Positions 38,470-45,857 of a DNA stretch of 45,934 nt are shown piece after piece. Each line of letters begins with the position of its first letter. Within the stretch, counting starts at the first letter, position 1. The stretch is taken from positions 1-45,934 of the IMG/VR virus record IMGVR_UViG_3300044717_000016, one strand, 5' to 3'. The position numbers were made by a program, and so were the translations under genes. This DNA is from a virus. Below the pieces are notes generated by a model. It was given only the letters and a program-made list of their open reading frames with translations. It had not been told where the DNA came from and made no database searches.

Positions 38470-39510
38470 TCAATCGCCCGGCGGGCTGTAAGGAACCGGC
38501 AGCAGCCGCACGGCGGAGGCCATCTGCCGCTCGTCGCGCCGGTCGTAACGCCGGGTCGTGGTAAAGCTCGCGTGCCGCCCAAGCTTCTGCGCGGTCGAGC
38601 CGTCGGTCAGCGAGAGCATTTCCGAGATGTAGGTGCGCCGCAGGTCGTGCGGCGTGAACGGCATCACGCGCGCCGCACGCGCCATGCGTTTGACGACGAG
38701 ATAGACGGCCTGACCTGAAAGGCCACGCCCGCGCTCGATCTTCCCGGTCTGCGTCACGGGCGCGAGCAGAGGCCCGGCAGAGCGGCCGCGCACGGCGATC
38801 CAGTCGCGCAGGGCGCGCGCCGCCCCCAGGGGCAGCGGGAGCGCCGCCGTCCGGCCGCCCTTGCCCCGCAGGCGCAGCGCGCCCGCCTGCGGGTCGAACG
38901 CTTCCGAGGGCAGCGCGCCCGCCTCGTCGCGCCGCAGGCCCGCGCCGTAGAGCAGGGCGAGCAGTGCCGCGTCGCGCCGGCCCCGCGCCCCCGAGTCGCG
39001 CGCGCACATCTTGAAGAGCCGGGCAATCTCGCGGCGCGAGAGCATACGACCGGGCGGGAGCGCCTCGTGGCGCACGCCGGGCACGCGGAGGATGGCGTGC
39101 AGGTCGGCGGGCGAGATGAGCCCCGCGTCGCAGGCGATGCGCGCCGTCTGCCTGAGCGCCGCCAGCGTGAGGTTGACCGTCGAGGCAGAAGCCTTGTCCG
39201 CCAGGAGCCGCGCCTTGATGTATTTGACGTGCTCGAAGCGCAGCGTCTCCCACGCAAAGGTGGCAACGGTCGCGCCCGGGCGCAGGTAGCGCACCGCCCG
39301 CTCCAGGCGCGCGCGCATACTCCGGCGGCCTGATTCCGACAAGTCCCAGAGATAAGAGGCGGCCGGATTAACCTGCCCCATGCCGGGGAGCAGATCGGAG
39401 AGCGAATCGCCCGGCCGCAGCACCCCCTGGGGCCGGGCGGCGGTGGCCACGACCCGGAGGTGTCCCGCCGCTCGCGAAGCGCTTTCGTGATTCAGCCTTC
39501 TCATAAGCAC
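38470..39510 (-). CDS. Second tyrosine recombinase
   Basis: 346 aa, start GTG 39510 (or ATG 39504), GGGGG before. Catalytic set Arg193 (GAGLRRDEA), Lys217 (GKGGRTA), His288/Arg291 (HDLRRTYI), His313 (LGRHASFTTT), Tyr322. Higher GC than the first recombinase and only distantly similar to it. Two complete recombinases may divide integration and resolution, or one may be a later arrival. Confidence 0.88.
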   Translation of the reverse strand: MLMRRLNHESASRAAGHLRVVATAARPQGVLRPGDSLSDLLPGMGQVNPAASYLWDLSESGRRSMRARLERAVRYLRPGATVATFAWETLRFEHVKYIKARLLADKASASTVNLTLAALRQTARIACDAGLISPADLHAILRVPGVRHEALPPGRMLSRREIARLFKMCARDSGARGRRDAALLALLYGAGLRRDEAGALPSEAFDPQAGALRLRGKGGRTAALPLPLGAARALRDWIAVRGRSAGPLLAPVTQTGKIERGRGLSGQAVYLVVKRMARAARVMPFTPHDLRRTYISEMLSLTDGSTAQKLGRHASFTTTRRYDRRDERQMASAVRLLPVPYSPPGD

Positions 39511-39532
39511 TTTGACCCCCTTCCCTCGTGAT

Positions 39533-39838
39533 CTAGCTCCGGCCGCCGGGGGGCAGGTTAATCCGGCCGAAATGACGCCTCGCCTGGCGCACGTGGCGGT
39601 CTGAACAGCCCTTGCACGCGCGGTACCTGTGCCCGAGGAGGTCGTGCGACTTTTTCACCGTCTCGGCCGCGCACATCACGCCGCCCTCGACGACGAGGCA
39701 TTTGCACTTGAAGCGTCGGCTCCCGTCGCGGCCGCGCGTCGGCAGTTCTTCAAGCACTTCCAGGTGGCCGTAGCTGTGGCCTATCACGACCGTTCGCCGC
39801 TCGGTGCGCGCATCAATCTCTGTAAGTGTGTTAGGCAT
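39533..39838 (-). CDS. Single zinc-knuckle protein
   Basis: 101 aa from ATG 39838 with GGAGGAAG. YGHLEVLEELPTRGRDGSRR FKCKC ... ACKGC is a short version of the GxLxVL...CxC...C unit found twice in the 35515-35976 protein. Likely nucleic-acid binding. Confidence 0.6.
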   Translation of the reverse strand: MPNTLTEIDARTERRTVVIGHSYGHLEVLEELPTRGRDGSRRFKCKCLVVEGGVMCAAETVKKSHDLLGHRYRACKGCSDRHVRQARRHFGRINLPPGGRS

Positions 39839-39968
39839 TTTCTTCCTCCAGACCCATGCAGGACTTACAAATCCACGGGTTAAGATTTGCCACGACGTTT
39901 GCCTTTGTGAGCGCACATCGGCAAATCAGACACCGTTGCCGCTTTTTCTTTTTCGTCTTCGCTTTCAC
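39831..39968 (-). CDS. Mini zinc-ribbon protein
   Basis: 45 aa, GTG 39968, GGAGG upstream. Lys-rich start (KAKTKKKKRQ) then RCLICRCALTKANVV...ICKSC: two CxxC-type pairs. Overlaps the start of the next gene. Likely binds RNA or DNA. Confidence 0.6.
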   Translation of the reverse strand: MKAKTKKKKRQRCLICRCALTKANVVANLNPWICKSCMGLEEENA

Positions 39969-39987
39969 CTCTCAACCTCCGTGTCTA

Positions 39988-40027
39988 CTCAAAAGAATCC
40001 CCTTCTTTTGAAGTGGGGGAGCATTCA
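39988..40027. repeat. Palindrome P4 (like P2)
   Basis: CTCAAAAGAA, CCCC-TTC-TTTT-GAA-GT-GGGG, GAGC, ATTCA. Same block order as P2 about 4.9 kb away; suggests a mobile hairpin family. Confidence 0.6.
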
Positions 40028-40156
40028 ACGACCTTTCTCCTTCCACTTCGCAACGGCCAGCAAGTGCAGTCCGCCCGGCCCCTGCGACATGGCGCGAGCG
40101 ACGACGGCCCGGTCGGCGAAGTGGACGGCGAGATCGATTGTCCAGTCGAGTTTCAT
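40025..40156 (-). CDS. Tiny hypothetical protein
   Basis: 43 aa starting in a TGATG overlap with the HerA-like gene: MKLDWTIDLAVHFADRAVVA. Translationally coupled, so likely real, function unknown. Confidence 0.5.
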   Translation of the reverse strand: MKLDWTIDLAVHFADRAVVARAMSQGPGGLHLLAVAKWKEKGR

Positions 40157-41949
40157 CAACTGAGCCCCTCCGGAAATAGGAGACCGGTTGCCCGGACGGA
40201 GCCCGGCTGCGGATAGTCGATCAGTCCGAGGCTCCGGAGCGAACCCAGATTGTTGGCGTAGCCCGAGCTGGTGGCGCTCTGTTCCGACAGCTCGGCCAGC
40301 GTCGCTTTGCTGATCGCAGACGGATGGCGGTCGATGAGCGCGCGGAGGATCTTCACTTTCGGTGAGGAGAGCTTCGCGAACCAGGCGCGGTGCAACTCGT
40401 CGAGCGACGCGATGGGGGCGGAGTCGCCGGCGCACGCAAGCCCCGCCCCTGTCAGCGCGACCTGCCCGCCCGCGAGATACTCGATGAGCCCGAGCATGCG
40501 CAGCCGCCCCAGGTTATTCGCGTAGCCCGAGCTGGTGGGCGACTGGTCGCTGAAGACAGCCACGTTACTCTTCGAGACCGGCTCCAGGCCGAGGAGGCGG
40601 AAGGATTGCAGCGTGTCGAGGATGCGCTGCATCGGGCGCGTCACATCGCCGTCAGCAACAGGGGCTGGTTGAGCCGCGCGGCCCGACGGTGCCGGCTGAG
40701 GGACGGCGCGGGGAGCTTTGGGGGCGAAATTGCTAATCGGTGGGTGAGCCGCGGTGTCCTTCGCCATTCCCAACCGCCTCACGCCTTCGAGCATGAATTC
40801 CCGAATCTCGTCCGTCGCTTGCAGCGCCGCGCGCATCTCCTCGGCGTACACTCTCAGGGCTTCGAGGTTTGCAACGCAGCGCTCGACGCGCGCGATCTGC
40901 GCGTCGGTGATGACGGGCACTTCGATTCGTTCGACTCTGGTTGCGGCCTCGGCCACCACGCGAGGCAAATCCTTTTTGAGCTTTTCCGCCTCACGCTTCA
41001 ATTCCGCCACCTGGCGCTTCAATTCCTCCGGGTCGTTAGCTTTCGCTTTCTCGATACTGTCGGCGATCTTTTCCTTCAGCTCCTCTAGGTCAACTGGGGC
41101 CAGCTTCGCGGGCGTGACACGCCGCTCGCCCACTCTGGGCGTCGCTGACGAGTTAAACGTCTCGCGCGCGCGGACTTGGATGAGGCGGAATTCCTCCAGC
41201 CAGCTCGGGCTGTAGAACCACGCCTCGCCCGTCTTCAGCGACGCGAGCGTCGCCGACACCTCTTCGAGCTGCGACTTGTCGCCGTTGCGTTTGACCCAGT
41301 CCTTCACGGCGTCCTGGTCCTGCGGCGAAGTGGTCTGCAGCGCGATGATCACTTCGACCTGGGTGAGGACGTTTTTGTTGAGCACGGCGGGGCGCTGCGT
41401 GATCAGCGTCATGCCGAGGCCCCGGATGCCGCCGCGCCGCACCAGATCCTCGAACGCGCCGAGCATCGTGCGCTGTCCGGGCGTCGGCTGCTGCGGCGCG
41501 AACGCGTCCGCCTCGTCGATGAAGAGATGCAGCGGATCGCGGTGCTTGTCCTTCAGCCGGTAGAGGCGTCTGGCGAAGTCGGTGGCGAAGCGGTCCTGCG
41601 CGTCGTTCGACTCCGTGTCAGAGAGGTCGATGACGTAGAAGCCCGGGTGCTCGACGACGAGCTCGGCAATAACCTTCCCCGACGCGGCGTCGAGCGGCAG
41701 GTCGCCGTGCAGTCCGCCGACGATGACGACGGGCAGCCCCTCGGACTTGCCATCGGCGGAGGAGCGCAGGCCCCACCAGGCCCCCGTCGGGTCGAGGACG
41801 ACGAACGGGAGGCCGGCCCTGGCCATCTCCTCCGCGATCACTGAAGCGGTGTAGGTCTTCCCCACCCGGCGCTTGGCCAGGATCGCGAAAGTCTGCGTCA
41901 CGGCGTCGAGCGGGAGCGTGAGGTCGTCTGAAATTTTAAGTGTTTTCAT
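40156..41949 (-). CDS. HerA/FtsK-like ATPase with two winged-helix units
   Basis: 597 aa. AAA-like ATPase (residues 1-250): AILAKRRVGKT (GKT at 30-32; the first Gly of the usual loop is Ala), Walker B HLFIDEAD (141-148), sensor ITQRPAVLNK. Then a coiled coil (about 295-345: LKRQVAELKREAEKLKKDLP), and two repeats at 458-507 and 546-597 sharing S-x2-S-x-TSSGYANNLG-x-LR-x-LGLI. HerA-like motors move DNA in repair, conjugation and anti-phage systems. In this phage it could act in DNA processing or segregation. No nuclease partner (NurA) or Sir2/DUF4297 is adjacent. Confidence 0.8.
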   Translation of the reverse strand: MKTLKISDDLTLPLDAVTQTFAILAKRRVGKTYTASVIAEEMARAGLPFVVLDPTGAWWGLRSSADGKSEGLPVVIVGGLHGDLPLDAASGKVIAELVVEHPGFYVIDLSDTESNDAQDRFATDFARRLYRLKDKHRDPLHLFIDEADAFAPQQPTPGQRTMLGAFEDLVRRGGIRGLGMTLITQRPAVLNKNVLTQVEVIIALQTTSPQDQDAVKDWVKRNGDKSQLEEVSATLASLKTGEAWFYSPSWLEEFRLIQVRARETFNSSATPRVGERRVTPAKLAPVDLEELKEKIADSIEKAKANDPEELKRQVAELKREAEKLKKDLPRVVAEAATRVERIEVPVITDAQIARVERCVANLEALRVYAEEMRAALQATDEIREFMLEGVRRLGMAKDTAAHPPISNFAPKAPRAVPQPAPSGRAAQPAPVADGDVTRPMQRILDTLQSFRLLGLEPVSKSNVAVFSDQSPTSSGYANNLGRLRMLGLIEYLAGGQVALTGAGLACAGDSAPIASLDELHRAWFAKLSSPKVKILRALIDRHPSAISKATLAELSEQSATSSGYANNLGSLRSLGLIDYPQPGSVRATGLLFPEGLS

Positions 41950-42265
41950 CCGTTACTTTCTCCGCCAGCAACTCAGCCATCCGGAGGCCGTATGTGCCCG
42001 CCATGATGCGGTAATAGCAGACCGGGCAGTCGCCCTCGACGTTGAGGAAGACGACGCCGCACCGATAGCAGGCGTGCCGCTGCTCGAAGGCGATGAGCCG
42101 TGACGGAATATGAGGCACGAGTTGCGAGAGGTCTGCGCGCTCTTTCTCAGAGAGACCTTTGAGCGCCAGGAACTGCGTGTTGCCGCCGAGTGGGCCGGAC
42201 ATGACTTCGTAGCCCAGCGCTCGGAGTTGCGCGACGAGGGTATCGATGGATAGTGACTCCGTCAT
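41936..42265 (-). CDS. Zinc-ribbon hypothetical protein
   Basis: 109 aa; C-terminal CYRCGVVFLNVEGDCPVCYY is a CxxC-x(n)-CxxC ribbon. N-terminal IDTLVAQLRALGYEVMSGPL may be a small alpha/beta domain. Overlaps the ATPase gene start by 14 bases, suggesting a linked job. Confidence 0.7.
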   Translation of the reverse strand: MTESLSIDTLVAQLRALGYEVMSGPLGGNTQFLALKGLSEKERADLSQLVPHIPSRLIAFEQRHACYRCGVVFLNVEGDCPVCYYRIMAGTYGLRMAELLAEKVTDENT

Positions 42266-42272
42266 ACGCCTC

Positions 42273-42470
42273 TCATGCCTCCTTCACCCTCCTCACGTAG
42301 TAGCGACAGGTAATGACCCTATGACCGTCCTTGAATTCGACGAGACAGGTATTCATTCTTCCGTAGACCAGCACTCGACATCTCTCGCCGCAACGCTCCG
42401 GCAGCCGCACGCGCACGCGCCAGTAGTGGTCGAAGCATGGCCGTCTCATCGCGTCCGGCTCATTGCTCAC
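42273..42470 (-). CDS. Small Cys-rich basic protein
   Basis: 65 aa, GTG in GTGA overlap at 42470. MSNEPDAMRRPCFDHYWRVR...CGERCRVLVYGR...LVEFKDGHRVITCR looks like a small beta-barrel with four cysteines. Function unknown. Confidence 0.6.
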   Translation of the reverse strand: MSNEPDAMRRPCFDHYWRVRVRLPERCGERCRVLVYGRMNTCLVEFKDGHRVITCRYYVRRVKEA

Positions 42471-42760
42471 ACAATGCCGGCCGCGGCGAGCTCTTCCCGG
42501 CTGTAAGCGTCGAGCAGGGGCCCCAGCAGCGCTCCAGCGTGCTCCTCGTAGGTCGCCACTATCTTCCGCCCATCGAGCGCCACGGCCTTCACGGCCGCCA
42601 GGGCCGGTGCCCCGCGGCGGAACAGAGTCGGGTCGGTCACCGGCCCTGCGGCCTCGGCCTCCGCGATCCGCGCCAGGAAGCCGTCCAGGTCGAGCCCCTG
42701 CAGCTCGACGGCCAGTCGCATCAGCGTGCGTTGAGTCTGTGTGTACTGCTCGTCGGTCAT
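42467..42760 (-). CDS. Hypothetical protein
   Basis: 97 aa from ATG 42760 (MTDEQYTQTQRTLMRLAVEL). Helical; no domain recognised. Coupled to the next gene by GTGA. Confidence 0.6.
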   Translation of the reverse strand: MTDEQYTQTQRTLMRLAVELQGLDLDGFLARIAEAEAAGPVTDPTLFRRGAPALAAVKAVALDGRKIVATYEEHAGALLGPLLDAYSREELAAAGIV

Positions 42761-42808
42761 CACGTCTCGAAGTCCTCCCTTCAATCCCGCGGGTTGAATT
42801 AACTCTGC

Positions 42809-43183
42809 TCATGAGCGTTCTGCGTCGAAAGCATCCCGGAACAGCATGCCCTCGCCTTGAGAGTCGCATGCGCCGAGCTTCGTGAAGTTGTTCGGATGGC
42901 TCAGCCGATAATCGCGCCGGCGATTGTCGTAGTAGCCCTTCACGTAAGGGCGCACGCGCGCCGCAAACTCGATCTGGTCGCCCGGTTTGAGGTCGAGCGC
43001 CGCGACGCGGAGCGTGAGGTTCAGCCAGATGTGGTCGCACATCTCTTCGCCCCGCGCGTCCGTGACGTTTTTCAGCAGCGCCATGCGCTTGACGTATCCA
43101 CCGCTGGTGCGCTCACCGAAGCGCTCGAACGTGCCGCGGAAGCGGGCGCGGGCGCCCTCAATTTGTTGCAGCCTCTCTCTCAC
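42809..43183 (-). CDS. OB-fold-like nucleic-acid-binding candidate
   Basis: 124 aa, GTG 43183, GGAGAG upstream. TLRVAALDLKPGDQIEFAAR then VRPYVKGYYDNRRRDYRLSH fits an OB-type fold with a basic/aromatic face; similar proteins occur in phage early regions. The gap 43184-43345 holds a 12-bp palindrome CCCCGCGCGGGG and no gene. Confidence 0.6.
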   Translation of the reverse strand: MRERLQQIEGARARFRGTFERFGERTSGGYVKRMALLKNVTDARGEEMCDHIWLNLTLRVAALDLKPGDQIEFAARVRPYVKGYYDNRRRDYRLSHPNNFTKLGACDSQGEGMLFRDAFDAERS

Positions 43184-43345
43184 CGGGTTATCTCTCCACC
43201 ACTTCTGCCTGCCCCGCGCGGGGTTTGAATAAAAATTGATTAAGCAATCCGCCCCCGACGATTCAGCGCTCTCTCAGGTCGCGGCTCGCCTCATCTGGCC
43301 CAGGTCGAATGTGGTCGTGATCGTCAACGTTCTTCCTCAGTCACT

Positions 43346-43732
43346 TCAAGAAGCTAAAAGTGCGTCTAGTGTGGAGATGAATTGAGGGGGGACTCGGACG
43401 CCGCAGCCCGGCATCTTCGGCCAGCCCCAACCCGGAAGTTCGCGCATCAGAATGTCGCGCGTGACGGGCCGCTCTAGCATCCTCAGCCCGTGTATTTCGA
43501 CGAAGTGATGGCCATACCATTCGCTGTGAGGGTCCTGATCGAGCCAGGCGTCTTCTGACGCCTCGCCCACCGCGACAATCGCCGTGACGGGCTGCCCGAC
43601 GTAAAGCGGTATGCGGTCGCCGCGACGGACGTGCTTCCCGACAGTCCATGTGGTCGCGCCAACTGCTTCGGCATCTTCCTTCAAGGTGTCATAGAACTCG
43701 GCGTTAGTAACTGTGATGTATGTTTGTTTCAT
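43346..43732 (-). CDS. PUA/EVE-like domain protein
   Basis: 128 aa, ATG 43732 in an ATGA overlap. TWTVGKHVRRGDRIPLYVGQ PVTAIVAVGEASEDAW and FVEIHGLRMLERPVTRDILM follow the EVE/PUA-like pattern (GD-x4-Y, then xIxxLxxPV). EVE domains bind modified DNA bases and often occur in restriction or anti-restriction contexts. Call by pattern only. Confidence 0.55.
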   Translation of the reverse strand: MKQTYITVTNAEFYDTLKEDAEAVGATTWTVGKHVRRGDRIPLYVGQPVTAIVAVGEASEDAWLDQDPHSEWYGHHFVEIHGLRMLERPVTRDILMRELPGWGWPKMPGCGVRVPPQFISTLDALLAS

Positions 43733-44025
43733 TCCGAGTAAGTCACCCACGGGGCCGCGTTGGTCGTGACACGCCGGAGTTGCTCCAGCAAGTCACCGAG
43801 CTTCCGCGCCGACAGTTCACCGACGACCAGGCTGCCCTGCGTCAGAGAAAAACCTTCAGCGCCTTTCTTGAAGCTCCAGGGGCCCGGCATGTGCGCGCTC
43901 AGGTACTCGTCTACCGCGGCCACCGTGCTCTCGACGAGACGCCGCTCGCCCCGTCCCCAGTCACCGACAAATTGAATCCCGCCGTGGCTCATGTGTGTGA
44001 CCTTCCTCTCGATCAGCAGATTCAT
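43729..44025 (-). CDS. Hypothetical protein
   Basis: 98 aa between the Pol X-like and PUA-like genes, ATGA overlaps on both sides. LSARKLGDLLEQLRRVTTNA is a clear helix; GPWSFKKGAEGFSLTQGSLV a beta part. Family not recognised. Confidence 0.6.
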   Translation of the reverse strand: MNLLIERKVTHMSHGGIQFVGDWGRGERRLVESTVAAVDEYLSAHMPGPWSFKKGAEGFSLTQGSLVVGELSARKLGDLLEQLRRVTTNAAPWVTYSE

Positions 44026-44681
44026 GACATGGCACTCACGCGCGACATGAGACCGGCGCGGTCGCCTTCAGGGAACGCCGGCTGCCCGCCCTTGCGCACG
44101 GCGGCGAACCCCGTGCGCTCGCGCGGCTCGACGAAGTCGAGGCCCAGGCTGTCGAACACGTCCTGTTCGGTCGGCGTCGTGAGCTGCAGGCCGTTGCGGT
44201 AGCAGAGCGTGCCCCGCTCGACATGAAACCTCGTGTAGTACTTGGCGTAGGCCATCACGGCCTGCGAGAACTCCGCGCTTCCCGTCCGGATGAGGAAGAT
44301 GAGACCCCACTGCTCCGGCGTCGTCAGAAAGAGGTCGAGCTTGATCTCTTCGCCGACGAGTGCCCGCCAGTACTTCCCTTCCGCCTTCGGAACCCAATCC
44401 ACGACCTCGCTCGTCCCCGTCTTGATCCACCGGCAGTTGTGAACTCCCGCTGACCTCGCCCACACGTGGAGCAGGTTGACGCGCGGCGTCGCTTCTCCCA
44501 GGTCGAACAGCGCTGAAGCCGGGCGCTCCCCTTCGGCCCATTCGGGCACGACGACGAGCTCGATGTCCTTCACGACCTGGCAGCCGCGGCGGATGCTGCC
44601 GGCAATCTCGACGCGGCGACAGAAGGGAGATATCTGCGCGACGAGTCGGTTAGCGATGGCCTGAGCTTCACGGATGAACAT
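44022..44681 (-). CDS. DNA polymerase X-like nucleotidyltransferase
   Basis: 219 aa. GSIRRG (Gly28-Ser29) with metal ligands in KDIELVV (Asp39, Glu41) and IKLDLFLT (Asp116), then PEQWGLIFLIRTGSAEF, the Pol X palm signature including the TGS steroid gate. The N-terminal 8-kDa/HhH part is absent, so only palm and thumb are present. Asp-x-Glu replaces the usual Asp-x-Asp. Possible gap filling, end processing or nucleotide transfer to a tRNA or protein target. Confidence 0.8.
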   Translation of the reverse strand: MFIREAQAIANRLVAQISPFCRRVEIAGSIRRGCQVVKDIELVVVPEWAEGERPASALFDLGEATPRVNLLHVWARSAGVHNCRWIKTGTSEVVDWVPKAEGKYWRALVGEEIKLDLFLTTPEQWGLIFLIRTGSAEFSQAVMAYAKYYTRFHVERGTLCYRNGLQLTTPTEQDVFDSLGLDFVEPRERTGFAAVRKGGQPAFPEGDRAGLMSRVSAMS

Positions 44682-44802
44682 GACTTGCCCCCAGCAGTTG
44701 TGCGATGAAATCCAACACGGCGCTCGCCAGCCTGACGAGCAGCAGCGCGGCGGTGGCTGCCACCAGCCAGAAGATTGGTTCGCGCGTCCATCTTTTTTTC
44801 AT
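44668..44802 (-). CDS. Tiny membrane protein
   Basis: 44 aa from ATG 44802 with AGGAGC 5 bases upstream: MKKRWTREPIFWLVAATAAL, then LLLVRLASAVLDFIAQLLG. One membrane segment. Overlaps the Pol X-like gene start. Confidence 0.55.
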   Translation of the reverse strand: MKKRWTREPIFWLVAATAALLLVRLASAVLDFIAQLLGASHVHP

Positions 44803-44817
44803 CAAAAGCTCCTGCCG

Positions 44818-45063
44818 TTAATTGTGGCCGCGCTTTTTCGGCGGCGGCGGGGACTGCGACGGACGCGGCGTCGGCTCGACGCGCTGAAAGATGCCGTGCA
44901 GTAAAAGTCGTGCCGCCTTCTGCCTGACATCGATCACGTCCACGCGATGCGCCTCCAGCTCGACGTTGAGGCCGCGCCCTGCAGCTTCGCGCAGCAGCAC
45001 GTTGAGCGCGTCCACCGCGTCGCGAACTGCGGTCGCAATCTCTTCGGGGCTGCGCTCATCCAT
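44818..45063 (-). CDS. Hypothetical protein
   Basis: 81 aa, ATG 45063 in TGATG overlap with the upstream stop. Helical (EEIATAVRDAVDALNVLLRE) with a Pro-rich basic tail (PTPRPSQSPPPPKKRG). Function unknown. Confidence 0.6.
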   Translation of the reverse strand: MDERSPEEIATAVRDAVDALNVLLREAAGRGLNVELEAHRVDVIDVRQKAARLLLHGIFQRVEPTPRPSQSPPPPKKRGHN

Positions 45064-45371
45064 CACAGCCTCCGCACATGTGCCCGGTAGTAAGCGCACA
45101 GTGCCTTCTTGCCGAGGCCCGTCAGCGCCAGCTTCTTGATAAGGCGGCCCTGCCCGCAGTACACCTCAAGGACGAATTGCTTGCCGGTCGCGCGCCAGTC
45201 TGGTTCCTCCGCGAGGTACCCGCGACGCTCGAAGTCACTCACGCGCTCGGCGCTGCACACCATGGCGCCGATCTCGTCTCGCTCGCACGGCAGGACGCCC
45301 TTGAGCCGTTGGAGATCACGCGCCTCGTCGTCTTCCAGGTGCAGCGGGTTTCTTCTGCGGTCGCGCTCCAT
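45063..45371 (-). CDS. Hypothetical protein
   Basis: 102 aa: CERDEIGAMVCSAERVSDFE, then RLIKKLALTGLGKKALCAYY resembles a winged-helix C-terminal end (L-T-x2-G). Perhaps DNA binding. Coupled to the next gene. Confidence 0.6.
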   Translation of the reverse strand: MERDRRRNPLHLEDDEARDLQRLKGVLPCERDEIGAMVCSAERVSDFERRGYLAEEPDWRATGKQFVLEVYCGQGRLIKKLALTGLGKKALCAYYRAHVRRL

Positions 45372-45389
45372 CTGCTTGGTCAGTTCGGC

Positions 45390-45578
45390 CTACCGCATGT
45401 CGCGGCGGGTCGGCTCGACCCGCGCCTGTTCGGCACCCACGATCTCCTGCCGCCGGTTCAACTGGTGCGCGAGGCGCTGCGCCTCGGAGTGCGACGAGCG
45501 CTCGGCCCGGGTGACGCCGGAAAATTTATTGCGCACCAGATATGTTTTCCTGCCGACCTTTTGCACGACGAAGACCAT
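45390..45578 (-). CDS. Small hypothetical protein
   Basis: 62 aa: FVVQKVGRKTYLVRNKFSGV then a helix (SHSEAQRLAHQLNRRQEIVG). GGAGG-type site before ATG 45578 (GAGGAGGTCACTC). Function unknown. Confidence 0.6.
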   Translation of the reverse strand: MVFVVQKVGRKTYLVRNKFSGVTRAERSSHSEAQRLAHQLNRRQEIVGAEQARVEPTRRDMR

Positions 45579-45590
45579 GAGTGACCTCCT

Positions 45591-45851
45591 CTACTCCGGC
45601 GGTTTTTGATTGGTGGAGACGCGTGTGACATCTTCCGGCGGGATGAAGACGACACGCACTTTCCGGTATTGGTTATGCTTCGCGGCGTGGAGGAAAGCCT
45701 CATCTCCCACAATCACGACCGGTGGCGTGTCATCGGGGTCAAACAGTGGGACGATGACCTCCATCTCCACCCGGCCCGTTTCGTCGTGCAACGTTTTGGC
45801 CTCGAATGGGTCGTCTACGTTCTTGCGTTTCATATGTTTCGTGCTGTCCAT
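45591..45851 (-). CDS. Small hypothetical protein
   Basis: 86 aa from ATG 45851 with GGAG upstream. VEMEVIVPLFDPDDTPPVVI then AFLHAAKHNQYRKVRVVFIP: alpha/beta. Function unknown. Confidence 0.6.
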   Translation of the reverse strand: MDSTKHMKRKNVDDPFEAKTLHDETGRVEMEVIVPLFDPDDTPPVVIVGDEAFLHAAKHNQYRKVRVVFIPPEDVTRVSTNQKPPE

Positions 45852-45857
45852 TTGCGT

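Noticed and set aside
38219-39253. 344-codon minus-strand frame over the second recombinase
   Set aside because: Only its last 78 codons (from ATG 38455, with a strong ribosome binding site) make a plausible protein; the rest is an out-of-frame shadow of the recombinase.
42273-43040. 255-codon minus-strand frame
   Set aside because: Only the last 65 codons form a plausible coupled gene; the upstream part is Arg/Gly-rich shadow of two other genes.
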